From: CAXXOK01 sp963666755
Lineage (GTDB): Bacteria; Bacillota; Clostridia; Christensenellales; Aristaeellaceae
Length of the DNA stretch: 64,000 bases
NCBI GenBank assembly: GCA_963666755.2
Contig: CAXXGW010000009.1
Span: 1,984,001-2,048,000, forward strand
Direction of reading: 5' to 3'
Both the position numbers and the translations under genes were made by a program. The notes under the pieces are model-generated. The model was given only the letters and a program-made list of their open reading frames with translations, did no database searches and had not been told where the DNA came from. The stretch's first letter is position 1, and every line of letters begins with the position of its first letter. Below are positions 1 to 10,484 of the stretch, one piece after another.

Positions 1-503
1 GCGGGCGCACCGTCGATAAGTTTGCGGGTTTCGACTCTGTGGCACGCAGCCAGAACGGGCTTTTGTACCTCACGGAGGCCTGCAATGCCTATCTGGCCTG
101 CAAGGTGGTCGCCACCCACGATTATGAAACCCACACCGTATTCGTGGCGGAACTGAGCGAGGCGCGCATTCTGACCAGCGAGCCCAGCGTAACCTACGAC
201 GATTACTTCCAGCACATCAAGCCCAAGCCGCAACCGCAGGAAAAGCCAGTGCGTGGTTTCCGCTGCAAAATCTGCGGCTACATCTACGAAGGCGATACCT
301 TGCCGCCGGACTATATTTGCCCGGTGTGCAAGCATCCTGCTTCGGACTTTGAGCCGATCGGCTTTACTCCTGAAGCCGACAAAAAACCGCACGGGTTCCG
401 TTGCAAAATCTGCGGCTACATCTACGAGGGCGATACCTTGCCGCCGGATTTCATCTGCCCGGTGTGCAAACATCCAGCCTCGGATTTCGAGCTGATCGTC
501 TGA
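1..503 (+). CDS. hrb: Flavin reductase-double rubredoxin fusion (high-molecular-weight rubredoxin type), 5' end missing
   Basis: The gene enters from the left edge: the frame is open from base 3 and its first visible residues (GRTVDKFAG, then NGLLYL and NAYLACKV) read as the C-terminal half of a flavin reductase-like FMN-binding domain. The GTG at 39 is therefore internal. A Pro/Lys-rich linker leads to two nearly identical rubredoxin domains (about 256-355 and 394-496), each with a CKIC and a CPVC pair that bind one Fe. The known family member, Hrb of Moorella, passes electrons from NADH to flavodiiron proteins that reduce O2 or NO; this role is inferred here. Two rubredoxin modules instead of one is the unusual point. 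Cytoplasmic. Confidence 0.85.
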   Translation, partial: GRTVDKFAGFDSVARSQNGLLYLTEACNAYLACKVVATHDYETHTVFVAELSEARILTSEPSVTYDDYFQHIKPKPQPQEKPVRGFRCKICGYIYEGDTLPPDYICPVCKHPASDFEPIGFTPEADKKPHGFRCKICGYIYEGDTLPPDFICPVCKHPASDFELIV

Positions 504-607
504 GCGCGGCTACGCAACGGTTTTGTGCCGACGCAGTACGGCCCTTGCAGGCTTTCCCACTTTCCCAATCGGGGATGGGGCAGGAAACCCAACCCCCGCC
601 ATGCGAA

Positions 608-653
608 AAACCCCGGCGGCACTCTCGGAGTGTCCGTCGGGGGTTCGTTTTTC
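608..653. terminator. Bidirectional terminator between converging genes
   Basis: A GC-rich hairpin (AACCCCGGCGGCACTC pairs imperfectly with GAGTGTCCGTCGGGGGTT) is flanked by an A-run on the left and a T-run on the right. It lies between the rubredoxin gene and the converging acetyltransferase gene. Confidence 0.8.
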
Positions 654-663
654 AGGGGATGCT

Positions 664-1095
664 TTAGTACCGCATCGGCGTATACCGAATGCCGTCGGTC
701 ACCTGCTCCGGTTTGGTAGCGATAAACCCCAATTTTCGATAAACCTCCACCGCGTAGGGAGAGGAATTGACGGTGATTGCCGACCCCTGCGCATCGGCCA
801 GCGCAGCGGTAAACAGCTTGCGCCCGACGCCCTGCCGATGGTAGGTTTCCTCCACAAAAAACAGCGTGATGTGCGCACCCGCGTTGCGGGTGGCAAGCAT
901 CCCGATCAATATTGCGCCATCGAAAGCCCCATAGCAACGGATGCTTGCGCGATACTCCGGCTGCGCCAGCGTATCGGCAAAGCTCTGAACCCCTTCCGGG
1001 CTGTACTCCGGCGCTTCGAACCGGTCAAACACGCGCCGCGCAAGGCGCAGCGCGCCGTCCAGCTCTTCCGCCGTAAGGGTGCGAACCGTAACCAT
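664..1095 (-). CDS. GNAT family N-acetyltransferase
   Basis: A 143-residue protein of the GNAT fold. The acetyl-CoA pyrophosphate-binding signature RQGVGRKLF lies about two thirds along, after a FFVEETYH strand, and the C-terminal YRKLGF segment is typical of the family. Substrate unknown. I chose the ATG at 1095 because AAGGAGAG precedes it; a longer open frame to 1164 has no good ribosome site and would run into the ppdK terminator hairpin. It follows ppdK on the same strand but after a hairpin, so it probably has its own weak promoter or depends on read-through. Confidence 0.85.
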   Translation of the reverse strand: MVTVRTLTAEELDGALRLARRVFDRFEAPEYSPEGVQSFADTLAQPEYRASIRCYGAFDGAILIGMLATRNAGAHITLFFVEETYHRQGVGRKLFTAALADAQGSAITVNSSPYAVEVYRKLGFIATKPEQVTDGIRYTPMRY

Positions 1096-1120
1096 CGAAC
1101 CCTCTCCTTGTTCCGGTTTG

Positions 1121-1156
1121 GAAAAGCCGCCGGAGAATCGCTTCCCCGGCGGCTTG
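1121..1156 (-). terminator. Terminator of ppdK
   Basis: Stem AAGCCGCCGG / CCGGCGGCTT just downstream of the ppdK stop codon, followed on the reverse strand by a short T-run (CTTTTC). Confidence 0.7.
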
Positions 1157-1172
1157 CGGTGCAAGTTTGGTT

Positions 1173-3806
<2,634 letters not shown>

Positions 3807-3882
3807 GTGTTTGCCTTCCCCCTTGTGAATAGTCAGGACGGTCACAGGTTAACACTGTTACGATCCCATTTGCATCCTATTG

Positions 3883-3911
3883 ATTATACACGGTTCGTTT
3901 CCGTTTCGCAA
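3883..3911 (-). promoter_or_regulatory. Promoter of ppdK
   Basis: On the reverse strand TTGCGA, 17 bases, TATAAT, about 75 bases before the start codon. Confidence 0.75.
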
Positions 3912-3972
3912 TATCCAGCCCCTTTTTTTAGGAGAATCTGGAACCCGCGCCGCCGCCTTTCGGCGCCGCGCC

Positions 3973-4002
3973 TTGACAGTTGTCGGAATCGCGGCATATA
4001 AT
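3973..4002 (+). promoter_or_regulatory. Promoter of lgt-serine hydrolase-recX
   Basis: TTGACA, 18 bases, TATAAT; 50 bases before the lgt start. Confidence 0.85.
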
Positions 4003-4051
4003 CGGCACAACGGCTTTGCAAGCCGGAGCGTGATCGGCGGAGGTGGAGCGA

Positions 4052-5146
4052 TTGGCAACCCCGTATAGCCGCTATCTGATCGGCCCGCTGGCCTGGTACA
4101 GCGTGCTGATGGTGGGCGGCATCCTGCTGGCCTACTGGATCGGTACCCGCGAAGAAAAAAGGCTGGGCCTGCCGCAGGATTCCATGCTGGATATGGTGCT
4201 GGTGGCCGTGCCCAGCGGCATTGTGGGCGCGCGGCTCTACTATGTGCTGATGAGTCTGGATCAGTTTGTGGCAAACCCCATCCGGATGTTTTACATCTGG
4301 GAAGGGGGCATCGCGGTTTACGGATCGATCCTCGGCGGCGCGCTGGGGCTCTGGATTTACTGCCATATCCGCAAGCGCAGCTTTACGGCCCTGCTGGATA
4401 TCGCGGCGCCCGGGCTGGCGCTGGCGCAGGCCGTCGGCCGCTGGGGCAATTATTTTAACCAGGAGGCTTACGGCCCCGCGGTACTGGATCCGGCGTGGCA
4501 GTTTTTCCCCTTCGCGGTGCTGATCCGCAACGGCGGAACTCCCAGCTGGCACGTGGCAACCTTCTTCTATGAATCCACATGGGATGTCGGGGTTTTTATC
4601 GTGCTGTGGGTGCTCCGCAAGCGCGTGCGCAGACGCGGCGATTTGTTTCTGTGGTACCTGGCGCTGTATGGGGCCGGCCGTTTTCTGGTGGAGCAGCTGC
4701 GGCAGGACAGCCTTTACCTGTTTGGGCTGCGGGCCAGCCAATGGCTGAGCCTGGCGATGATTGTGGCGGTAGCCGCGGTATTTCTGGCGCGGTTCTGGCA
4801 ACAGGCTTCCATCCGGCAGCGCGTTGCCGCACTTCTGGGCTGTGTGCTGGCCCCCGCGCGCCTGCTGCTGCCCGCCACCACATGGGGAACCGGCGTTGTA
4901 CTGGCGCTGTATGCGGCGACGGTGGCGCTGTCCGTTACGGACGCGCGGGTGGGGCGGCTGGCGCGCTGGTGGCCGCTTGGGGACGCGGCCGTGTATGGAG
5001 CGCTTCTTCTGCTTGGGCTGCAAGGGCTTTGGCACAGCCCCTATTTTGTGTACGCGGGGTTATCGATTCCCGTTTATCTGTCCATCCCCTATTTTCGCAC
5101 CGCGCAGGCGGGGCCGACGGCCCAGTCCGCGGTGCAGGAGGTGTAG
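4052..5146 (+). CDS. lgt: Prolipoprotein diacylglyceryl transferase with C-terminal membrane extension
   Basis: Lgt moves a diacylglyceryl group from phosphatidylglycerol to the lipobox cysteine of prolipoproteins in the cytoplasmic membrane. Family signatures are present: GGIAVYGSILGG, VGRWGNYFNQEAYG with the essential Arg, HVATFFYES (usually HPTFLYES) and GRFLVEQLRQD. I prefer the TTG at 4052 because GGAGGT sits 7 bases before it; the GTG at 4043 overlaps that ribosome site. The product is 364 residues, about 90-100 more than typical Lgt; the extra C-terminal part after about residue 260 has further hydrophobic segments (e.g. ALYAATVAL, GALLLLGLQGL) of unknown role. First gene of an operon. 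Confidence 0.93.
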   Translation: MATPYSRYLIGPLAWYSVLMVGGILLAYWIGTREEKRLGLPQDSMLDMVLVAVPSGIVGARLYYVLMSLDQFVANPIRMFYIWEGGIAVYGSILGGALGLWIYCHIRKRSFTALLDIAAPGLALAQAVGRWGNYFNQEAYGPAVLDPAWQFFPFAVLIRNGGTPSWHVATFFYESTWDVGVFIVLWVLRKRVRRRGDLFLWYLALYGAGRFLVEQLRQDSLYLFGLRASQWLSLAMIVAVAAVFLARFWQQASIRQRVAALLGCVLAPARLLLPATTWGTGVVLALYAATVALSVTDARVGRLARWWPLGDAAVYGALLLLGLQGLWHSPYFVYAGLSIPVYLSIPYFRTAQAGPTAQSAVQEV

Positions 5147-5148
5147 CC

Positions 5149-6339
5149 ATGCCTGTCGGTGCCCGAAAAAACCGTCTGTACGGCCTTGCGCTGCCGGTGT
5201 TCGGCCGCCGTTGCCGTTGGAAGCAGGTGCTCGCTGTCGGCGGCGAAGGCCCGCTCGCGCTCCCGATCCGCCACGCGCTGCGCCGCAGCCATGCGGTAGG
5301 TGCCTGTGTGCAGGTGTTGCGGCAAGGGCGGCTGGCGGAGCGCTACTGCGCGGGGTACGCAAACCTTGCCCCGGAGCGCCCCGTGACCGAGGGCACGGTG
5401 TTCCGCACCGCGTCCATCGCCAAAATGGCCTGCGCTTTGCTGGTGATGCGCCTGCATACGCTGGGCAGGCTGGATGTGGATGCGGACATTGCCGAGCTGT
5501 GGGGCGCGCCAATCCGCAACCCGAACTACCCGGACGTACCCATCCCGCTGGCCTCGCTGCTGGGGCATACCTCCGGCATGCGCGATAGCCAGCGCTACTT
5601 CGACGGTTTCGGCAACCCCGTACCTGCCCGCGATCTGCTGGCCGATCCCGCGACCTTTACCGCGCATCGCCCGTTGGAAACCTTCCGCTACAGCAATTTT
5701 GCCGCGGGGTTGATCGGCTGCCTGCTGGAGCAGCGCTTTCAGGAATCGCTGGAAACGCTCGCGCAACGGGAACTGTTCGGCCCCCTGGATGCGCGCGCTA
5801 CGTTTGATCTGAGTACGCTGGGCGGTGTGAACATCGCCAACTGCTACCGCGTGCTGCCGCCCGCACGCAAGCCGGATTTCGACGCGACGGCGCGTTTCCG
5901 CGCCGCCAGCCCGCTGGATGCGCCCGACCCGCAAACGCACTACCTGCTGGCCTCCGGCGGGCTGTTCCTGACCGCCGAAGCCCTGGGAAGGCTCTGCCTG
6001 CCGCTGATGAACGGCGGTTTGGTGAACGGCCAACCCTTTCTGAGCCCCGAAGCCGTCAAGCGCATGGCCGCCTCCACCGTCGCCTGGCCCGAACCCGCCG
6101 TGCGCATGCGCCATGGGCTGGGGCTGCTGGAGGTGGATGATCCGCATATCCTGCCCCGTCGCCTGCACGGGCATCAAGGCTTTGCCTACGGCGCGGTCAA
6201 CGGCGTTTTCTTTGACGATCAGGGCAATGGATTTGCCAGCCTGAACAGCGGCGCCAGCGAAATGCGCGTCGGCCACCTGAGTTGCCTCAACCGTGACCTG
6301 ATCCGCGCCTGCCTGCCGGAGGAACCCTATGCAGGATAA
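5149..6339 (+). CDS. Serine beta-lactamase-like hydrolase
   Basis: A 396-residue serine hydrolase of the class C beta-lactamase/penicillin-binding-protein-like family. The nucleophile motif SxxK is S89-I-A-K92, the second motif is Y181-S-N, and the third (usually KTG or HxG) is HQG in HGHQGF near the C-terminus. No signal peptide or transmembrane segment is obvious at the N-terminus, so it may be cytoplasmic, unlike true beta-lactamases. ATG at 5149 has GGAGGT 6-7 bases upstream and starts 2 bases after the lgt stop; the open frame upstream overlaps lgt and is a shadow. It overlaps recX by 11 bases. Likely an esterase, peptidase or amidase; substrate unknown. Confidence 0.85.
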   Translation: MPVGARKNRLYGLALPVFGRRCRWKQVLAVGGEGPLALPIRHALRRSHAVGACVQVLRQGRLAERYCAGYANLAPERPVTEGTVFRTASIAKMACALLVMRLHTLGRLDVDADIAELWGAPIRNPNYPDVPIPLASLLGHTSGMRDSQRYFDGFGNPVPARDLLADPATFTAHRPLETFRYSNFAAGLIGCLLEQRFQESLETLAQRELFGPLDARATFDLSTLGGVNIANCYRVLPPARKPDFDATARFRAASPLDAPDPQTHYLLASGGLFLTAEALGRLCLPLMNGGLVNGQPFLSPEAVKRMAASTVAWPEPAVRMRHGLGLLEVDDPHILPRRLHGHQGFAYGAVNGVFFDDQGNGFASLNSGASEMRVGHLSCLNRDLIRACLPEEPYAG

Positions 6340-6967
6340 AGTGGTAAGCATCACGCAAACGCGCGGTAATGTATTGGTAAGCTTTGAGACCGCGGAGCCG
6401 TTGCGCCTGTCCCCCGCCGATTTTGCAGCTCTGCCGCTTACGGAAGGGCAGTCGGTGGATGTCGCCGCTTACCGCGTACAGCTGATCCGCCGCCAAAGCA
6501 CCGAAGCCTTGCAGCGGGCTGTCGCGTTGTTAGCTGCACGCGCCCGGAGCCGACGGGAGCTGGAACGCAGGCTGCTGGAGCGCGGGCTGCTCCCCCAGGC
6601 CGTAGCTGCCGCTCTGGCGCGACTGGAAGCCGAAGGTCTGGTGGATGACGAAGCGTTTGCACGCGCCTGGGCGCAGGCTCGTGCGGCGCGTTCCATGGGC
6701 CGTGCGCGCATCCTGCAGGAATTGCGCCTGAAGGGCGTGCCGGATGCCGCCGCGCAGGCCGCCGTAGCCGCGCTGGACCCGGACGGGCAGCAGGAGCAGG
6801 CGGTGCAGATTGCCCGTAAACTATGGGCCCGGCAGGACGACCCCGCCTCGCCCGCCGCGCGCCGGCGGATGCTGGCCGCGATGCAGCGTCGCGGTTATGG
6901 CTATGCCGAGGCCGCGCGGGCCTTGCAAGCCGCGCAGGAGGAAGCGGATGACCCGGACGAGCCCTGA
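6329..6967 (+). CDS. recX: Regulatory protein RecX
   Basis: RecX binds the RecA filament and limits its growth during recombination and SOS. The 212-residue protein has the helical RecX repeats, for example SRRELERRLLERG, ARLEAEGLVDDEAFARAWA and LRLKGVPDAAAQAAV. The N-terminal 60 residues are a less conserved beta-rich segment typical of Firmicute RecX. It starts inside the end of the serine hydrolase gene (ATG 6329, GGAGGAA upstream), so it is translated with it. recA itself is not in the window. Confidence 0.9.
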   Translation: MQDKVVSITQTRGNVLVSFETAEPLRLSPADFAALPLTEGQSVDVAAYRVQLIRRQSTEALQRAVALLAARARSRRELERRLLERGLLPQAVAAALARLEAEGLVDDEAFARAWAQARAARSMGRARILQELRLKGVPDAAAQAAVAALDPDGQQEQAVQIARKLWARQDDPASPAARRRMLAAMQRRGYGYAEAARALQAAQEEADDPDEP

Positions 6968-7135
6968 ACGGCCAGTGTGCGTCGGATGGGCTCGTTCTAT
7001 TTCAGTATGGCGTTATCCTGCAAGGAATAAAACCATTGGCTTCATATAAATCCATTGGCAGGATCACTATCCATGTTCGGCACAAACATCGTCAGGCAGG
7101 TGTACCCCATTCAAAAACAAGCAGTCATTTACTAA

Positions 7136-7330
7136 TTAACTAACGTATACGATCCCATTTGCCGCAAGTATGGGTTGGCATCCCCGGCCATTCCCAAAAG
7201 GTTTCAGCTGCTGATACGTATCGCCTTTGGCATTCGTAATGTCGATCACTGCAGGCCTTGGATATGGCTCGCTACGAACCGCATCCTAACCTTCAATATC
7301 AAGCCGGGTCTTAAAGTCCCGTATTAACTC
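7136..7330 (-). pseudogene. Possible remnant of a protein-coding gene
   Basis: On the reverse strand a frame reads ELIRDFKTRLDIEG, stop, then a protein-like run from about 7285 that includes AVIDITNAKGDTYQQL and QPILAANGIVYVS, ending at TAA (7136). No start codon or ribosome site is seen and one in-frame stop interrupts it. The stretch is more AT-rich than its neighbours. I read it as a decayed C-terminal fragment of an acquired gene; family not recognised. Chance cannot be excluded. The rest of 6968-7350 shows nothing else. Confidence 0.3.
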
Positions 7331-7350
7331 GTGCAAAGTGCTCCCATGGC

Positions 7351-7384
7351 AAAGCGCCCTTCTCCATACGGAGAAGGGCGCTTT
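7351..7384 (-). terminator. Terminator of the tRNA operon
   Basis: Perfect 15-base stem AAAGCGCCCTTCTCC / GGAGAAGGGCGCTTT with a four-base loop, 32 bases past the tRNA-Cys gene on the reverse strand. Confidence 0.8.
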
Positions 7385-7415
7385 GCGGCGTCGGCCTTGC
7401 AAGGGCCAGCCAAAC

Positions 7416-7490
7416 TGGAGGTGCCACCCGGATTCGGACCGGGGAATAAAGGTTTTGCAGACCTTCGCCTTACCGCTTGGCTATGGCACC
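7416..7490 (-). tRNA. tRNA-Cys (GCA)
   Basis: 75 bases including an encoded CCA. The cloverleaf is complete, with anticodon GCA in the loop TCTGCAAA and the T-arm GTCCGAATC. Last gene of the tRNA operon. Confidence 0.95.
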
Positions 7491-7495
7491 GTGTG

Positions 7496-7570
7496 TGGAG
7501 CGGTAGACGAGATTCGGACTCGCGACATCCACCTTGGCAAGGTGGCACTCTACCACTGAGCTACTACCGC
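7496..7570 (-). tRNA. tRNA-Gly (GCC)
   Basis: 75 bases with encoded CCA. Acceptor GCGGTAG pairs with CTACCGC; anticodon GCC lies in loop TTGCCAA. Confidence 0.95.
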
Positions 7571-7576
7571 ACACGT

Positions 7577-7652
7577 TGGTGCCTTGGGGCGGAATTGAAC
7601 CACCGACACGGAGATTTTCAGTCTCCTGCTCTACCGACTGAGCTACCAAGGC
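7577..7652 (-). tRNA. tRNA-Phe (GAA)
   Basis: 76 bases with encoded CCA. Acceptor GCCTTGG/CCAAGGC; anticodon GAA in loop CTGAAAA. Confidence 0.95.
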
Positions 7653-7656
7653 ATGT

Positions 7657-7733
7657 TGGCGACCAAGAAGGGGCTCGAACCCTCGACCTCCAGCGTGACA
7701 GGCTGGCATTCTAACCAACTGAACTACTTGGCC
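7657..7733 (-). tRNA. tRNA-Asp (GTC)
   Basis: 77 bases with encoded CCA. Acceptor GGCCAAG/CTTGGTC; anticodon GTC in loop CTGTCAC. Confidence 0.95.
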
Positions 7734-7742
7734 GTATGAAAT

Positions 7743-7818
7743 TGGTGGGAACAACAGGGCTCGAACCTGTGACCCTCTGCTTGTAAGGCAGATGCTCTCC
7801 CAACTGAGCTATGCTCCC
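7743..7818 (-). tRNA. tRNA-Val (TAC)
   Basis: 76 bases with encoded CCA. Acceptor GGGAGCA/TGTTCCC; anticodon TAC in loop CTTACAA. First gene of the five-tRNA operon. Confidence 0.95.
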
Positions 7819-7878
7819 TTGGTAACCGAGCGCCGATGCCCATTTACCGCACGGTCGATTTGCGCGGCGACGTGATAT

Positions 7879-7907
7879 ATCATAACCTCCACACGCCGTT
7901 TTGTCAA
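7879..7907 (-). promoter_or_regulatory. Promoter of the tRNA operon
   Basis: Reverse strand TTGACA, exactly 17 bases, TATGAT, about 60 bases before tRNA-Val. Near-consensus, as expected for a stable RNA operon. Confidence 0.9.
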
Positions 7908-8167
7908 GCCTCAATTTACGAATTCTCCAAAAAACCTTTGCCGTGGTCGGGGGCGTATTGCAGGCATAAAAGACCGCTTGATACCCCGGCGCATACGACC
8001 GCTTCCGCCTTCCCGTACCCGGGTTTCCGAGCCACCGACGGTCGCTGCTCCCACACGCATCCGGGTGGGAGAACCCGTCCTTTGCGTCTGCCCGGAACCT
8101 CGCTTCGGATGGCGGCTTCAGAGGTAAGCCAAACAATGCAGCCGCCCGGCAGGGAGCACAGCTCGGC
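7908..8167. other. Spacer with nothing recognised
   Basis: GC-rich spacer between the tRNA promoter and the end of coaBC. No frame with a ribosome site and no clear terminator; I see nothing assignable in it. Confidence 0.5.
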
Positions 8168-9364
8168 TTAAACGCCCGCGCGCAGCGTCAGCACCATATC
8201 CAGAATCCGATCGGCCAGCTCCCGCTTGCTTTGCAGCGGGCAGGGCAGTTCCTGCTCACGGGTCAGCAGGGTGGCGATGTTGGTATCGGTGTTGAAGCCC
8301 GCGCCTTCCAGCGTTACATCGTTGGCGACGATCAGGTCCAGCCCCTTGGCTTCCAGCTTGCGGCGCGCGTTTTGCAGGGTATCGCTGGTTTCGGCGGCAA
8401 AGCCCACCAGCGTCTGCCCCGGCTGCTTGTGCGCGGCCACGGCTTTGGCGATATCGGGGTTCTCCGTCAGGCGCAGGGTCAGCGGTTCGCCGTCCTGCTT
8501 TTTCAGCTTCTGCGGGCTGACGGTTTCAAAGCGATAGTCCGCGGGGGCAGCGGCCTGCAGGATCACGTCCTGCGCCTCGCAGCGTTCCAGCACCGCCTGA
8601 TAAAGCTGCTGCGTGGTTTCCACCGACACCGTTTGCGCCTGTGCGGGGGGTGTAAGCGCCGTGGGGCCGGATACCAGCGTCACGGCTGCGCCGCGCGCCA
8701 GCGCCGCTTCCGCCAGCGCATAGCCCATCTTGCCGGAGGATTCGTTGCTCAGGTAGCGCACCGGGTCCAGATGCTCCCGGGTCGGCCCGGCGGTTACCAG
8801 CACGCGCAGACCGCTCAGGTCGTTACGCCGATGCAGCAGCCGCTCCACCGCCTCCACGATCTCCGCCGGCTCGCTCATGCGGCCCTCGCCCACGTCGCCG
8901 CAGGCCAGCAGGCCGCTGCCGGGGCCAACCGTCCGTACGCCGCGCGCCAGCAGGGTGCGCAGGTTTTGGCAGGTCGCCTCGGCTGTCCACATGCCGGTGT
9001 TCATCGCGGGGGCCAGCAGGATCGGCGCCTTGGTAGCCAGCAGTGTGGTGGTGAGCATATCATCCGCAATGCCATGGGCCAGCTTGGCCATCAGGTTGGC
9101 GGTTGCGGGGGCCACCAGCACCAGATCGGCTTTCTGGGCCAGCGCCACATGTCCGATTTCCCAGCTTTGCTCGCGCACAAAGGTATCAGTCGTAACCGGG
9201 TTGTGGCTGAGCGCCTCAAACGTGAGGGGGGTTACGAACTGCGTCGCGTTGCGCGTCAGGATCACATCCACGTTCATGCCGCGCTTGTGCAGGGCGGAAA
9301 CGACCTCCGCCGCTTTGTACGCCGCGATGCCGCCTGTAACGCCCATCACAATGTTGGCGCTCAC
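8168..9364 (-). CDS. coaBC: Bifunctional phosphopantothenoylcysteine decarboxylase/phosphopantothenate-cysteine ligase
   Basis: Catalyses two steps of coenzyme A synthesis: CTP-dependent ligation of cysteine to 4'-phosphopantothenate and FMN-dependent decarboxylation to 4'-phosphopantetheine. The N-terminal CoaC flavoprotein half has GGIAAYK, the active-site His in GHVALAQ, PAMNTGMW and the cysteine loop GLLACGDVGEG. The CoaB half starts near VLVTAGPTREHLDPVR and has the CTP-site lysines QKLKKQD; AAPADYRF replaces the usual AVADYR. 398 residues is normal. The start is GTG (9362-9364), directly abutting the rpoZ stop. Last gene of the yicC-remA-gmk-rpoZ-coaBC operon in this window. Confidence 0.97.
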   Translation of the reverse strand: MSANIVMGVTGGIAAYKAAEVVSALHKRGMNVDVILTRNATQFVTPLTFEALSHNPVTTDTFVREQSWEIGHVALAQKADLVLVAPATANLMAKLAHGIADDMLTTTLLATKAPILLAPAMNTGMWTAEATCQNLRTLLARGVRTVGPGSGLLACGDVGEGRMSEPAEIVEAVERLLHRRNDLSGLRVLVTAGPTREHLDPVRYLSNESSGKMGYALAEAALARGAAVTLVSGPTALTPPAQAQTVSVETTQQLYQAVLERCEAQDVILQAAAPADYRFETVSPQKLKKQDGEPLTLRLTENPDIAKAVAAHKQPGQTLVGFAAETSDTLQNARRKLEAKGLDLIVANDVTLEGAGFNTDTNIATLLTREQELPCPLQSKRELADRILDMVLTLRAGV

Positions 9365-9577
9365 TCAGTCCTCCAAATCCGGGTTGCGGGAATAGGTCAG
9401 CAACCCGCGGTTGATTTCGTCCACAGCAACCTTCAGGGGTTTCATGTCCTTGGCGTCGATCAGCGGCGGCGCGCCCGCCAGCAGCTGGCGTGCCCGTTTG
9501 CTGGCTTCCACCACAAGGGTATAACGGCAGTCCACCTTTTCACTCAGTTCCACAATCGTCGGATTCACGATGGCCAT
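9365..9577 (-). CDS. rpoZ: RNA polymerase omega subunit
   Basis: Omega helps fold and assemble the beta' subunit of RNA polymerase. The 70-residue protein starts MAIVNPTIVELSEKVDCRYT and contains the conserved VVEASKRARQL. Start at 9577, with GAGGAGGAA upstream; the longer frame to 9643 overlaps gmk and is unsupported. It sits between gmk and coaBC, the standard Firmicute order. Confidence 0.95.
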   Translation of the reverse strand: MAIVNPTIVELSEKVDCRYTLVVEASKRARQLLAGAPPLIDAKDMKPLKVAVDEINRGLLTYSRNPDLED

Positions 9578-9590
9578 AATCGGTTCCTCC

Positions 9591-10202
9591 TCAATCTTCC
9601 AGGATAGTCGGGAAAAAACGGGTCGTGCGCTGTTTTTCGGCATTCACGATGCACTGGAGCTGCGAGAAGGCCAGATCCAGATCATCGTTGATCACAGCGT
9701 ACTGGTACTTGCCAATGTTGAGCACTTCGCGGCGGGCGTTGCGCAGGCGGCGCTCGATTTCCACCGGATCGTCGGTGTTGCGGGTGTGCAGGCGCACACG
9801 CAGGGCACTGAAGCTGGGCGGAAGGATGAACACGCTCACGTAGTCCTCCACCTTTTCCATCACGCTGAGCGCGCCCTGCGGGTCGATGTCCAGCAGCACG
9901 TTCTTGCCGCCGGCCAGCTGTTGCCCCACGGGCTTCTTGGGCGTGCCGTATCGGTGCCCGTGCACCGTGGCATGCTCCAGAAATGCATCCTCCGCAAGCA
10001 TCCGGTCATATTCCGCATCGTCGATAAAGCGGTAATGCACGCCCTCAATCTCTCCGGGGCGGGGGCCGCGCGTTGTGACGCTGCAGGAAAAACTGATGCT
10101 GGGATCGCTGTCCATCAGTTTCTTGACCAGCGTACCTTTGCCCGTGCCCGATGGGCCGGAAATAATCAGCAGCATCCCGGTTCGTTTGACGATCACGCCC
10201 AT
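9591..10202 (-). CDS. gmk: Guanylate kinase
   Basis: Phosphorylates GMP to GDP with ATP. The 203-residue protein has the P-loop SGPSGTGKGTL, the GMP-binding SVTTRGPRPGE and the VLLDIDPQGA core strand; the lid region follows with RRLRNARREV. The start MGVIVKRTG has several extra residues before the MLLIISG strand. It begins one base before the remA stop region, so the two are tightly coupled. Confidence 0.96.
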   Translation of the reverse strand: MGVIVKRTGMLLIISGPSGTGKGTLVKKLMDSDPSISFSCSVTTRGPRPGEIEGVHYRFIDDAEYDRMLAEDAFLEHATVHGHRYGTPKKPVGQQLAGGKNVLLDIDPQGALSVMEKVEDYVSVFILPPSFSALRVRLHTRNTDDPVEIERRLRNARREVLNIGKYQYAVINDDLDLAFSQLQCIVNAEKQRTTRFFPTILED

Positions 10203-10203
10203 G

Positions 10204-10473
10204 TCAACTCTCCTTCTCTTCCGTGCTTCCCCCGGAATCCCGCCCGCCGGCGCGGCCGGCTACGGTTTCGGGCTGGATGGCGGAAAGTACCACATGGTCG
10301 CTGTCGGTAATGATTACGGCACGCGTGCGCCGCCCCTGCGTCGCGTCCACAATGCGCTTGCGGTCGCGCGCCTCCTGCACCAGCCGCTTGACCGGCGCGC
10401 TGTCCGGGCTGATCACGGCCACGATGCGATCCGAGGCAACCATATTGCCAAACCCGATGTTGATGAGCTTCAT
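10204..10473 (-). CDS. remA: Extracellular matrix regulator RemA-like (DUF370)
   Basis: 89 residues starting MKLINIGFGNMVASDRIVAV, the conserved start of the RemA/DUF370 family. In Bacillus RemA is a DNA-binding activator of biofilm matrix and osmoprotection genes; in many Clostridia its targets are unknown. The C-terminal 20 residues (Gly/Arg/Glu-rich, ending TEEKES) are a low-complexity tail. Start at 10473 is preceded by a G-run ribosome site; the longer frame to 10659 overlaps yicC. Placed between yicC and gmk as in other Firmicutes. Confidence 0.92.
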   Translation of the reverse strand: MKLINIGFGNMVASDRIVAVISPDSAPVKRLVQEARDRKRIVDATQGRRTRAVIITDSDHVVLSAIQPETVAGRAGGRDSGGSTEEKES

Positions 10474-10484
10474 GCCTGCCCCCC

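Noticed and set aside
3857..3872. ACGATCCCATTTGC shared by the ppdK leader and the spacer at 7145
   Set aside because: A 14-base match is expected by chance several times in 64 kb and there is no symmetry or shared context.
5149..6339. Antibiotic-resistance beta-lactamase
   Set aside because: SxxK and YSN are present, but no signal peptide is seen, the third motif is HQG, and the gene sits in an lgt-recX operon; a house-keeping hydrolase is more likely.
7980..8130. Possible similarity between spacer segments (7980-8130 reverse, 16560-16700, 59100-59260)
   Set aside because: Only scattered short words match (for example CCACCCGG); I could not align them convincingly by eye.
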